In this document: in pieces, positions 16,225 to 26,348 of the stretch
Position numbering within the stretch: the stretch's first letter is position 1
How the letters are laid out: each line of letters opens with the position of its first letter
NCBI RefSeq assembly: GCF_014218295.1
Contig: NZ_AP023287.1
Coordinates: forward strand, 5,084,001 to 5,148,000
DNA length: 64,000 nucleotides
Reading direction: 5' to 3'
DNA from: Mycolicibacterium litorale
GTDB taxonomy: Bacteria; Actinomycetota; Actinomycetes; Mycobacteriales; Mycobacteriaceae
Program-made: the position numbers and the translations under genes
Notes under the pieces: generated by a model
What the model was told of the DNA's origin: nothing
The model's input: only the letters and a program-made list of their open reading frames with translations
Databases searched by the model: none

Positions 16225-17688
16225 GTGAGGTTTCTTCTTCGAGCGCTCCTGCTCCTCGTCGCCGTCCTGGCCGCGGCGTCGTGCGGCTCGGCCGGCGACA
16301 GCGGCGACGAACCGATCAAAGCGGCGGGCGTGCTGCGGGTCGGGACCGAGGGCGTGTACGCCCCGTTCAGCTACCACGACGAGTCCGGCCAACTCGTCGG
16401 CTACGACGTCGACGTGGCACGCGCGGTGGCCGAGCGCATCGGTGTCCCGGTCGAATTCGTCGAGACGCCGTGGGACTCGATGTTCGCCGCGCTGGAGGCG
16501 GGACGGTTCGACGTCGTCGCCAACGAGGTGACGATCAACGCCGAACGCGAGGCGAAATACGACCTGTCCGAACCCTATTCGGTGGGCGAAGGCGTCATCG
16601 TCACCCGGGCCGACGACACCTCCATCACCACGCTCGACGACTTGAAGGGCAAGGTCGCCGCCGAGAACGCCACCAGCAACTGGTCGGAGGTCGCCCGCAA
16701 GGCGGGGGCGCGGGTGGAGGCCGTCGAGGGGTTCACCCAGGCCATCACGCTGCTGACGCAGGGCCGGGTCGACGTCGTGGTCAACGACAGCATCGCGGTG
16801 TACGCCTATCTCGCCGAGACCGGCGACACCTCGGTCAAGATCGCGGGCACCGTCGGCGAGAGGAGCGAACAGGGCTTCGCCGCCCGCAAGGACAGCGGTC
16901 TGCTGCCCGAACTCAACCGGGCGCTCGGCGAACTGCGCGCCGACGGGACGCTGGCGGCGATCTCACAGAAGTACCTGAATGCCAACGCCTCCGGCGCCCC
17001 CGCCTCCGCGGAGACAGCGGCACCCCGCTCCACGTGGCAGCTGATCCTCGACAACCTGTGGCCGCTCGCGCGGGCGGCGCTGACGATGACGATCCCGCTG
17101 ACGGTGATCAGCTTCGCGATCGGACTGGTGATCGCGCTCGGCGTGGCGCTGGCCCGACTGTCGTCGAACGTCGTGCTGGCCGGCGTCGCCCGGTTCTACA
17201 TCTCGATCATCCGGGGCACGCCCCTGCTGGTGCAGCTGTTCATCGTGTTCTTCGCGCTGCCGGAATTCGGGGTCCGCATCGACCCGTTCCCCGCCGCGGT
17301 GATCGCGTTCTCGCTCAACGTCGGCGGCTACGCGGCGGAGATCATCCGCTCGGCGATCCTGTCCATCCCGAAGGGTCAGTGGGAGGCGGCCGAGACCATC
17401 GGCATGACCTATGCGACGTCGCTGCGCCGGATCGTCCTGCCGCAGGCCGCCCGCGTCGCGGTGCCGCCGCTGTCCAACACGCTGATCTCCCTGGTCAAGG
17501 ACACGTCGTTGGCGTCGACGATCCTGGTGACCGAACTGCTGCGGCAGGCTCAGATCGTCGCGGCGCCGACGTTCGAGTTCTTCGCGCTCTACGGCACCGC
17601 CGCGGTGTACTACTGGGTGATCTGTCTGGCGTTGTCGTTCGGTCAGGGCCGCATCGAACGCCGGCTGGAAAGGTACGTGGCGAGATGA
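16225..17688 (+). CDS. Amino-acid ABC transporter: fused substrate-binding protein and permease
   Basis: 487 residues. A lipoprotein-like signal (LLLLVAVLAAASCGS) is followed by a type-3 solute-binding domain (VLRVGTEGVYAPFSYHDESG ... NDSIAVYAYL) to about residue 260. A polar amino-acid permease domain follows with several TM segments and the EAA loop EAAETIGMTYATSLRRIVLP. Such SBP-permease fusions belong to the glutamine/polar amino-acid group. GTG start. The ATPase gene overlaps by 4 bases (ATGA), so coupling is translational. Confidence 0.9.
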   Translation: MRFLLRALLLLVAVLAAASCGSAGDSGDEPIKAAGVLRVGTEGVYAPFSYHDESGQLVGYDVDVARAVAERIGVPVEFVETPWDSMFAALEAGRFDVVANEVTINAEREAKYDLSEPYSVGEGVIVTRADDTSITTLDDLKGKVAAENATSNWSEVARKAGARVEAVEGFTQAITLLTQGRVDVVVNDSIAVYAYLAETGDTSVKIAGTVGERSEQGFAARKDSGLLPELNRALGELRADGTLAAISQKYLNANASGAPASAETAAPRSTWQLILDNLWPLARAALTMTIPLTVISFAIGLVIALGVALARLSSNVVLAGVARFYISIIRGTPLLVQLFIVFFALPEFGVRIDPFPAAVIAFSLNVGGYAAEIIRSAILSIPKGQWEAAETIGMTYATSLRRIVLPQAARVAVPPLSNTLISLVKDTSLASTILVTELLRQAQIVAAPTFEFFALYGTAAVYYWVICLALSFGQGRIERRLERYVAR

Positions 17689-18440
17689 CCGAAGATCGGG
17701 TGGTCGCCGAGGGGCTGTACAAGGCCTTCGGCGACAACGAGGTACTCAAAGGGGTGTCGTTCCGGGTGGCGGCCGGGTCGGTGACCACGATCATCGGCCC
17801 GTCCGGTTCCGGGAAGACGACGCTGCTGCGCGCGCTCAACGCACTCGACGTCCCCGACGCCGGAACGGTGTGCATAGGTGACGTCAGTGTCGACTTCGCC
17901 AAGCCGGTGCGCAAAGACGAGTTGCGGCGTTACCGGATGCAGAGCGGTTTCGTGTTCCAGTCGCACAACCTGTTCCCGCACAAGACGGTCCTACAGAACG
18001 TCACCGAGGGCCCGATCGTGGTGCAGAAGCGGCCGAGGCAGGAGGCCGAGGCTGCGGCTCTGGAGCTGTTGGATCAGGTGGGCCTGGCCGAGAAGCGGGA
18101 CCAGTACCCGTATCAGCTCTCCGGGGGGCAGCAGCAGCGCGTCGGGATCGCCAGGGCATTGGCGCTGCGGCCGAAGGTCGTGCTGTTCGACGAGCCGACG
18201 TCGGCGCTCGATCCCGAACTCGTCGGCGAAGTGCTCTCCGTCATCAAGGATCTGGCGGTGCAGGGGTGGACGCTCGTCGTCGTCACCCACGAGATCCAGT
18301 TCGCGCGGCAGGTGTCCAATCAGGTGTTGTTCACCGACCGCGGCGTCATCCTCGAACAGGGCCCGCCCGACGCGGTGCTCGGAGATCCGAAGGAGGAGCG
18401 GACGCGTCAGTTCCTGCAGCGGATCCTCAACCCACTGTAG
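17685..18440 (+). CDS. Amino-acid ABC transporter ATP-binding protein
   Basis: 251 residues with Walker A GPSGSGKT, Q-loop FVFQSHNLFPH, signature LSGGQQQR, Walker B VVLFDEPTSALD and H-loop VVTHE. GlnQ-type ATPase that energises the fused permease upstream. Its last 14 bases overlap the 3' end of the convergent saccharopine-dehydrogenase-like gene. Confidence 0.93.
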   Translation: MTEDRVVAEGLYKAFGDNEVLKGVSFRVAAGSVTTIIGPSGSGKTTLLRALNALDVPDAGTVCIGDVSVDFAKPVRKDELRRYRMQSGFVFQSHNLFPHKTVLQNVTEGPIVVQKRPRQEAEAAALELLDQVGLAEKRDQYPYQLSGGQQQRVGIARALALRPKVVLFDEPTSALDPELVGEVLSVIKDLAVQGWTLVVVTHEIQFARQVSNQVLFTDRGVILEQGPPDAVLGDPKEERTRQFLQRILNPL

Positions 18441-19647
18441 GGGTGAGTTCCTTGACGCCCCATGGGCTTCCGTAGTCGGCGAGCAGGTCAAGGAACGGCA
18501 CCGCGTCGAACGCCTCCGGACCCAGAACACCGGCACCGCTCCAGGTGCCGTTGGCCAGGAGCTCCAGTGCCACAACGGGATTGATCGCAGTCTGCCAGAC
18601 GACGCACTGATGCCCGTACTCGGCCATCGACCATTCGTTGTCGACGACGTGATACAGGTACGTCGAGCGCGGTTCGCCGTCCTTCCCGGTCCCCGTCACC
18701 CACAGCCCGGCACACGTCTTGCCTTTCATCTTCGGGCCCAACGTGGCTGGGTTGGGCAGACAGGCCGCCACCACGTCGCGCGGCGACACCTCGACTGATC
18801 CGACCCTCACCTTGTCGGTGCGGTCGAGGCCGAGCTTGCGCAGCGTCTTGAGCACGTCGATGAATTCGGCACCCAGACCGTATTTGAACGTCGCGCGTCG
18901 GCATTTCACCCAGCGCGGCATCAACAGCACCTCTTCGTGCTCGACGTTGACGCACTCCACCGGACCGATGCCGTCGGGGAAGTCGAACACCTCCGGCTCA
19001 CTGAACGGTTCGGTGACGAACCAGCCGCGGTCGGCCTCCCAGATGACCGGCGGGTTGAGGCACTCCTCGATCGTCGTCCAGATGGAAAACGACGGGGCGA
19101 AGTCGTAGCCCTCGACGGTCAGGTTCGATCCGTCGCGGGTGCCGAGTTCGTCGATGTCGGAGAACAGGTGGTCGGCGGCGTAGCGGGCGAACACGTCCGA
19201 CAGCCCCGGTTCCACGCCGATGCCGACCAGCGCCAGCCGACCCGCATCCCGCCACCGGTCCTCCGCGGCGAACTGCTCGTCGCCGAGTTTCACCCCGGTC
19301 AGCTCGTAGGGCTGTTCGGGGTGGCGGTGCGACAGGCTCATCGCCATGTCGAGGTAGTCCGCCCCACCGGCCAGCGCCCCGGTGAAGATCGGCATGACGA
19401 ACCGCGGGTCGACGGCGTTCATCACGTGGGTGATCGCATGCTGACGCACCAGCGCCGCGACCGCGTCGGCCGACGTCGCGTCGACCTGCGCCGCGACGAA
19501 CCGGGGGTCGCCGACCGCGTCGGCGGCCTGGCGCGCCCGGGCCTCGTCGTAGTCGCAGACGACGATCTGCTCGAAGAAGTCGCGGCGCGCGGCGATTGCG
19601 CAGAAGGCCGCTCCGACGCCGCCGGCACCCACCAACAGGATTCGCAT
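18427..19647 (-). CDS. Saccharopine dehydrogenase-like NAD(P) oxidoreductase
   Basis: 406 residues. N-terminal Rossmann motif LLVGAGGVGAAFC, then MNAVDPRFVMPI and a catalytic-domain block (VGIGVEPGLSDVFARYAADH) as in the Lys9-like/saccharopine dehydrogenase group found near polyamine and amino-acid genes. Exact substrate unknown. It faces the ABC transporter genes convergently with a 14-base overlap. Confidence 0.85.
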   Translation of the reverse strand: MRILLVGAGGVGAAFCAIAARRDFFEQIVVCDYDEARARQAADAVGDPRFVAAQVDATSADAVAALVRQHAITHVMNAVDPRFVMPIFTGALAGGADYLDMAMSLSHRHPEQPYELTGVKLGDEQFAAEDRWRDAGRLALVGIGVEPGLSDVFARYAADHLFSDIDELGTRDGSNLTVEGYDFAPSFSIWTTIEECLNPPVIWEADRGWFVTEPFSEPEVFDFPDGIGPVECVNVEHEEVLLMPRWVKCRRATFKYGLGAEFIDVLKTLRKLGLDRTDKVRVGSVEVSPRDVVAACLPNPATLGPKMKGKTCAGLWVTGTGKDGEPRSTYLYHVVDNEWSMAEYGHQCVVWQTAINPVVALELLANGTWSGAGVLGPEAFDAVPFLDLLADYGSPWGVKELTPTVG

Positions 19648-19663
19648 GGCCTAGAACTTAGCC

Positions 19664-19727
19664 GCCGAGATCGACGAAATGGTGACTTTTTCTCGCACTT
19701 TTACACCGATTCGTTCGTTTCGGCGCT
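19664..19727. repeat. 64-bp imperfect repeat, copy A
   Basis: Begins GCCGAGATCGACGAAATGG and ends TTCGTTTCGGCGCT. By eye about 51 of 64 bases match copy B at 20989-21052, in the same orientation and without gaps. The two copies bracket the P450 gene. The element looks intergenic and low in GC compared with its surroundings. Confidence 0.7.
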
Positions 19728-20955
19728 AAATGGCGACGGAAAGCGTCTCCATGCCGCGCAGCGTGAGGTTCGGCTTGTAGACCGGCTCGGCGGCCAGCCG
19801 CGCCTGCGGGAACCGGGTCGTCACCGCCGAGAGCGCGACCGCCGCCTCCAGCCGGGCCAGTGGCGCCCCGAGGCAGAAGTGCGGCCCCTTGCCGAAGCCG
19901 AGGTGACGGATGTGCGCCCGGTCCGGGTCGAACGCGTCGGGCCGCTCGAAGGCGTCGGGGTCCCGGTGCGCGGCCGCCAGCAACAGCAGCATGCTGTCGC
20001 CCTTGGGCACCGTCACCCCGTTGACCGTCATGTCCTCGGCGGCGATGCGCGCGACCAGCTGCACCGGCGGGTCGTAGCGCAGCGTCTCCTCCGCCACCAC
20101 CGACGCCCGCCGCGGATCGGCCGCCAACGCCCGCCACTGATCAGGATCGCGCAGCATCGCCAGGATCGCGTTGGCGATCAGGTTGACCGTCGTCTCGTGC
20201 CCGGCCACCAGCAGCAGGTTGCAGGTTGCGACGATCTCGTCCTCGCTGAGCTGATCGCCGGCCTCCTCCGCGGCGATCAGCCCGGAGATCAGGTCCTCGC
20301 GCGGTTCGGCACGGCGCCGCGCGATCAGTTCGCGCAGGTACTCGCGCAACCACAACCCCGCCTCCAACCGCCGCTCGAACCCCTCGGCCGCCTGTCCAGT
20401 GACGGTGAGGAACGGATCGAGCGACTGCGCCAACAGCGCCGACGCGCGGCTGAACTGCGGCTCGTCCTCCAGCGGCACCCCGAGCAGCCGGCAGATCACC
20501 GCCACCGGCAGCGGATACGCCAGATCGGCGACCGCGTCGAACTCACCTTTGGCCGCCACCTCGTCGAGGAGTGTGTCCACCAGCGACACGATGTCCGGTT
20601 CGAGCGCCTTGACCACGCGGGGCACGAACGCCGAACTGACCAGCCGGCGCAACCGTGTGTGATCGGGTGGGTCGAGGAACAGGAACCCCGGAGCCCCGAA
20701 CGGCCTGGCGACCGCGCCCGCGGCGATCTCGCGCTGCGCGACGGTCGACTTCAGCCGGTCGCTGGCCGACGCCGGATGACGCAGCACCTCGTCACATTCG
20801 GCGAAGGCCGAGAACACCACCAGATTCGCCGACGGCAACACGACTGGTCCGGCGGCGCGCAAATCCGCGTACAGCGGGTAAGGGTCGGCCCGGTTGGCGG
20901 GGTCGAGCAGCCGGCCGAGCAGCGTCTGGGTGTCCGCGGTGGTCATGGCAGTCAT
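19726..20955 (-). CDS. Cytochrome P450
   Basis: 409 residues, soluble bacterial P450. I-helix oxygen-activation motif AGHETT, ExxR in EETLRYDPP, and heme-binding FGKGPHFCLGAPLAR with the thiolate Cys. The FLDPPDHTRLRRLV block is typical of actinobacterial CYPs. No ferredoxin or reductase gene is adjacent. Subfamily not assigned. The gene's stop codon overlaps the last two bases of repeat copy A, and repeat copy B lies just upstream of the start, so gene and repeats may have moved or duplicated together. Confidence 0.92.
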   Translation of the reverse strand: MTAMTTADTQTLLGRLLDPANRADPYPLYADLRAAGPVVLPSANLVVFSAFAECDEVLRHPASASDRLKSTVAQREIAAGAVARPFGAPGFLFLDPPDHTRLRRLVSSAFVPRVVKALEPDIVSLVDTLLDEVAAKGEFDAVADLAYPLPVAVICRLLGVPLEDEPQFSRASALLAQSLDPFLTVTGQAAEGFERRLEAGLWLREYLRELIARRRAEPREDLISGLIAAEEAGDQLSEDEIVATCNLLLVAGHETTVNLIANAILAMLRDPDQWRALAADPRRASVVAEETLRYDPPVQLVARIAAEDMTVNGVTVPKGDSMLLLLAAAHRDPDAFERPDAFDPDRAHIRHLGFGKGPHFCLGAPLARLEAAVALSAVTTRFPQARLAAEPVYKPNLTLRGMETLSVAI

Positions 20956-20988
20956 TGTGCCGGTGATCGCCGATTCCCCTCGTCAGGC

Positions 20989-21052
20989 ACCGAAATCGAC
21001 GAAATGGCGGGGTTTACTCGCACTTTTGCGCCCGTTTGTTCGTTTGGGCGCT
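20989..21052. repeat. 64-bp imperfect repeat, copy B
   Basis: Begins ACCGAAATCGACGAAATGG and ends TTCGTTTGGGCGCT. Ungapped match to copy A at 19664-19727 with 13 differences counted by eye. Sits in the gap between tgt and the P450 gene. Confidence 0.7.
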
Positions 21053-21058
21053 GCCGGG

Positions 21059-22270
<1,212 letters not shown>

Positions 22271-22383
22271 TCAACAGGAATCGGTTCTGGGCCAATCACC
22301 TGCCCGGGCCGGAGGCGCCCGACCATACTGCAGGGCGACGGTCCGGCTACCGAAACGGGCCGCGCGACGAGAAGGAGAACAGA

Positions 22384-22896
22384 GTGAAGCGTGGTTTCCT
22401 GGTGAGCGTGGGCGGCGCGGCGATCGTGATCGCCGGCCTGGCGGGCTGTTCGTCGGACAGCGGATCGTCCGAGTCGACGACGTCCGCCGAATCGACCCCC
22501 GCGGAGACGAGTGAGACCGCCACCGCGAGCGCGTCGGCGGAGGCCACCTCGGCGCCCGGCGCCGCGAAGGTCATCATCGACGGGCAGGATCAGGCCATCC
22601 AGGGCACCGTCGCCTGCACGTCGATGGGCGGCAACGTCAACATCGCGATCGGCCAGGCGACCACCGGGATCGGCGCCGTGGTCACCGAGGCCGACCCGCC
22701 GGCGGTGCAATCGGTCGGTCTCGGCAACGTCAACGGTGTGACGCTGGGCTTCCAGCAGGGCACGGGACAGGGCAACGCCGAGGTGGAGAAGGACGACAAG
22801 ACCTACACCATCAAGGGCAACGCCACGGGCGTCGACATGGCCAACCCGCTTCAGCCCGTGACCAAACCGTTCGAGATCGAGGTGACCTGCCCGTAG
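22384..22896 (+). CDS. lpqH: 19 kDa lipoprotein antigen, LpqH family
   Basis: 170 residues. Signal peptide with lipobox LAGC, a Ser/Thr/Ala-rich linker (about 23-60, likely O-glycosylated in this family), then the LpqH core with [35 protein letters not shown] and C-terminal FEIEVTCP. The paired cysteines of the core are conserved. Surface-exposed lipoprotein and TLR2 agonist in pathogenic relatives. GTG start with a GAAGGAG ribosome site; followed by a stable hairpin. Confidence 0.93.
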   Translation: MKRGFLVSVGGAAIVIAGLAGCSSDSGSSESTTSAESTPAETSETATASASAEATSAPGAAKVIIDGQDQAIQGTVACTSMGGNVNIAIGQATTGIGAVVTEADPPAVQSVGLGNVNGVTLGFQQGTGQGNAEVEKDDKTYTIKGNATGVDMANPLQPVTKPFEIEVTCP

Positions 22897-22913
22897 GCAC
22901 GAATCGGTACGGC

Positions 22914-22943
22914 GACGGCGGCTACCCCAGGGTGGCCGCCGTC
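22914..22943 (+). terminator. Hairpin after lpqH
   Basis: A 9-bp perfect stem GACGGCGGC / GCCGCCGTC, extended by inner TACCC/GGGTG pairing, 18 bases after the lpqH stop. No T-run. Confidence 0.65.
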
Positions 22944-23020
22944 TTCGCATCCGCCGGGCTTTGCCGTGCGATACTCTGCAAACTCGCGCACGTGCGCGCC
23001 AGTCCCCAGGAGCACCATCC

Positions 23021-24280
23021 GTGGCTAAACACCGCAAACTCCGCAACACCCGCATCGGCCCGCTGGCGACGGCAGCGGTGGCCGTCGGGATCTCGGCGCC
23101 CCTGGCCGTCGGCCACGCCGTCGATGCCTCGGCCGAGCCTCGCGACCTGGTCATCGGCGTCGGCGGAGCGCTGAACCCGACCAGCGACCGGGTGCGCGAC
23201 AAGTTCCGCGGTGAGCTGGTCGCAGACCTGGAGGCGGCGGGCTACACCTTCGAGGGAGTGCAGTACTCGGCGTGGCCGCTGCCGATCGATCCGAGCGTCG
23301 CCGAGGGCGTGCCGAAGCTGCACACCGCGATCGACGGCGCCGACGGCGGGCGCGTCGTCGTCATCGGCTACTCCGAGGGCGCGCTGGTCGCCGAACAGGT
23401 CCGGCGCGATCTGTCTCCGGCCACCGGCGGTCCGGCGCGCGACGACCTCCAGTTCGTGCTGATAGCCTCCCCGTTCGTCCCCAACGGGGGGATCTACGCC
23501 CGCTTCCCCGGCTTGCGGCTGCCCGGCTTCACCAGCACCGGCCCCACCCAACCGTCCGAGTACGACACCACGTACTACTCGCGGGAGTACGACCTGGTCG
23601 CCGATTTCCCGGCCTACGGCAACCCGCTCTCGTTGGCCAACGCGGTGGTCGGGTTCCTCTACTTCCACGGCGACCACGGCGTCGACCCCGTCGACCTGGA
23701 AACCCAGCCGACGTCGGTGCGCGAAGTCGTCAACGGCAAGGGCGGCAAGGACGTCTACATCCTGATCCGCGCCGAACACCTACCGCTGCTGCAACCCCTT
23801 CGCGACATCTCCGCACTGACCGGCACCACCGTGTTCACCGAACCGGTCCTCGGCGCCGTCGAGCCGGCGCTGCGGGTGCTGGTGGACATGGGCTACACCG
23901 ACCGCGACTACCGCACCATCGGTGTGGACGAGGCCGCCGACTACCAGGACGCCGACCGCCCGACCCGGTTCTCCCCGGTGATCCCGGCCGAGCGGGTCAG
24001 GCAGACCGCCGAGGCGCTGCCCGCCGCGATCCGGGACGGGCTGGAAAACCTCGTCGACGCGGTGACGCCCAAACCCGCCAAACCCACACCAAAGACGACG
24101 AAACCCGAAGAGGACGAGGACGAAGACGAGGCTCTGACGTCGCGCCTCGAGGACGACTCCGAAGCCGACCCCGAAGAATCCGACGCCTCGGACGCCTCGG
24201 ACGACAGCGCGGACGCGCCCACCGACGACGACAGCACCGACGCGCCCTCCGAGGCATCGGACACCGCGGCGGCCGCCTGA
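23021..24280 (+). CDS. Secreted PE-PPE-domain alpha/beta hydrolase (serine esterase)
   Basis: 419 residues. An N-terminal signal region (ATAAVAVGISAPLAVGHAVDASA) is followed by a PE-PPE (PF08237-like) hydrolase domain with nucleophile elbow GYSEGA and a conserved NPLSLANAVVGFLYFHGDHG block. The C-terminal 80 residues are an acidic low-complexity tail rich in D, E, S and A. Related mycobacterial proteins act on acyl-trehaloses or other lipid esters at the cell envelope. The GTG at 23021 with AGGAG upstream is preferred to an upstream ATG. Ends 3 bases before the convergent reactivase gene. Confidence 0.87.
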   Translation: MAKHRKLRNTRIGPLATAAVAVGISAPLAVGHAVDASAEPRDLVIGVGGALNPTSDRVRDKFRGELVADLEAAGYTFEGVQYSAWPLPIDPSVAEGVPKLHTAIDGADGGRVVVIGYSEGALVAEQVRRDLSPATGGPARDDLQFVLIASPFVPNGGIYARFPGLRLPGFTSTGPTQPSEYDTTYYSREYDLVADFPAYGNPLSLANAVVGFLYFHGDHGVDPVDLETQPTSVREVVNGKGGKDVYILIRAEHLPLLQPLRDISALTGTTVFTEPVLGAVEPALRVLVDMGYTDRDYRTIGVDEAADYQDADRPTRFSPVIPAERVRQTAEALPAAIRDGLENLVDAVTPKPAKPTPKTTKPEEDEDEDEALTSRLEDDSEADPEESDASDASDDSADAPTDDDSTDAPSEASDTAAAA

Positions 24281-24283
24281 CCG

Positions 24284-26016
24284 CTACGCCCGCGCCGTCG
24301 TCCCCACCCGCTGTTCGGCGTACAGGTGCACCAGCCCCGACGCCACCGCGAAGCGCGGCCCGTGGACGCCGTCGATGTCGGCCCGCCCCACCACGACTCG
24401 CGCCGAGCGCAGCGATTCGCCGACCGTGCGCAGCAGTTCGTCGTCGAGCGCGCCGCCGCCGGCGAGCACCAGCGCGGTCGGCGGCTCGTCGAACGTCGCC
24501 AGACAGCGGGCGATGTTCGCGGCGACGGTCTCCTGTTTGATCGCCAGCCGCAGGCTGCGCCACTCCTCGGCGGCCAGTCGGTGTGAGAACGGCACCAGGC
24601 CCGCACTGCCGCGGGTGCACAACCGGCCGATCGCCTCGGCCGGGGCGGGGCTGTCCAGGAACACCCGCCGGCCGTCCTCCTCGTGGGCCACGTGCGGACC
24701 CTCGACCCGCAGGGCGGGGGTCCGTTTGATCCGTTCGGCGAGCGCCCGCGGGATGCCGAGCACCCGGGCCACCGCGGTGGTGATCGTCTCGCCGGCGCCG
24801 GCAGCGGTGACGGTGCGACCCTGCCCGATGAGATCGACTGTGCCACCGCCGATGTCGCACACCACCGATCCGGGTGGCAGCCCGGGTGTGGTGTGCGCAC
24901 CGCGTGCGGCGGCCGCCGGTTCGGTGGCCAGCGTGGTGGCGGGACGGCCGGTCAACTCGGAAAGCGTTGCGGCGGCGTCGGTCAGCGCGTCGGCGGCGAG
25001 CAGGGCGACGACGGTACCTCGGGCGTCCGCCACACCGCGGCGCAACCACGCGCCGTTGTCGATGGCGGCGAGGTCGGTGAAGAACGCATCGTCGGTCGCG
25101 ATGCCGTCGGCCGCTGCCGGTATCGCGCTCAACCGAACCGCGACCGCGCTGCCAGGTGGCTCGAGGCGCAGCACACCGTGGGCAGCGGCGGGTGCGTACC
25201 GGACGATCTCGCCCCCGACGCGGCAGTCGACGTAATCGTCTTCCACCGCAGGCGGTTCGGGTGGCTCGGTGCGCGCCGTGACGGCGATCGCCGGCGCGTC
25301 GGCCAGCTCGCGGGTGAACTCGGCGACATCGCGCAACCGGTCGTGGCCCAGCTGCAGCGCCGCCGACAGCGCGATCGGGTCGGCCATCGCCCGGTACGCG
25401 CGCCCCTCGGCGACGACCTCCACGGCGACGAGCGCACCACGCCGCAGACCCTCGAGGTCGACCTCGTCGACGACCGGGACGTCGATCGGGATGCGGTTGT
25501 GGATGAGCACCGCGTCGTCTTCGGCGACCAGTACCCCGGCGATCTTCCAGCCACGTTCCACGCCGTCGGCGATCGCCTGCGCGGCCACCTCGAATCGATT
25601 GTTGCGCCGACGGATACGATCACCGTATCCGAGTGCACCGGCCCCGTCAGATCGGCCAGCGGCACATGCCTGCCGACACCGTGGCCGGTGCCCGCCGGAG
25701 TGCTGGCGTCCGGGCGGCGCAGGCTGCGCACCGGCGCGCGTGGGGACACCGCGGGCGCGAGCGGTGCGGTCGCGGTGTCGACCGGACGGATCGTCGCCAG
25801 CACCACCTCGTCGACCTCCACGCCGGCCTCGACCTCCAGCCGGTGCAGCAGAGCGGCGGCGCCCTCGAGCGATTCGACCGAACCCTTGCGTCCACGGGTC
25901 GGCGACTGCCCGTACGTCAGTGCCTGAACCCGGCTCTCGACGCCGCCGTCGCCGACGCGCGCGACGACGATCTCGGTGGTGTGGTTGCCGACGTCGCACC
26001 CGGCCACGATCCTCAC
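24284..26016 (-). pseudogene. Diol/glycerol dehydratase reactivase large subunit (DdrA-like), frameshifted
   Basis: The N-terminal 140 codons (GTG at 26016: VRIVAGCDVGNHTTEIVVAR) and the C-terminal 437 codons (FEVAAQAIADGVERGWK ... VCDIGGGTVDL ... VLAGGGALDDELL) form one DdrA-like ATPase, but in different frames. They join near 25594-25597, where one base seems missing between SVGATI and FEVAAQ. Repaired, the protein would be about 577 residues, near the roughly 610 of DdrA/PduG. The enzyme swaps damaged B12 from inactivated dehydratase. The dehydratase genes upstream are intact and overlap it by 4 bases, so this is either a recent mutation or a sequencing error. Confidence 0.78.
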
Positions 26017-26348
26017 CGCAACAGACCCCGCCTGGCGTAGACGTCGGCGGCCTGACGGACGAGCTCGGCGCACCGCGACGCCCCGCGGGCCTCCAGCGAC
26101 ACCCGCAGTGCCTCGAGTTCGGCGGCCGTCGACCGGTGCGGGCGCAGCGCCTCGTAGAGACCCATCACCGCCTCGTCCTCGATGACCGCCAATTCGGCTG
26201 CGCGCAGGAAGTTCTCGGCTAATTGCGGATTGCCGTTCTCCTCCGCCACGACCGCCTGATAGGCGAGCGTGGCGGGATCCATGCGCAGGTCCGACAGCGT
26301 CAACTTGCCGTCGACAGCGGCGGCGACGGTGAACTCGTTGTCGGTCAT
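26013..26348 (-). CDS. Diol/glycerol dehydratase small (gamma) subunit
   Basis: 111 residues. LTLSDLRMDPATLAYQAVVAEENG and LAENFLRAAELAVIEDEAVMGLYEALRP match the PduE/DhaB3 family, the small subunit of coenzyme B12-dependent diol dehydratase. ATGA overlap with the large-subunit stop and GTGA overlap with the reactivase start show a tightly coupled three-gene operon. Confidence 0.87.
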   Translation of the reverse strand: MTDNEFTVAAAVDGKLTLSDLRMDPATLAYQAVVAEENGNPQLAENFLRAAELAVIEDEAVMGLYEALRPHRSTAAELEALRVSLEARGASRCAELVRQAADVYARRGLLR

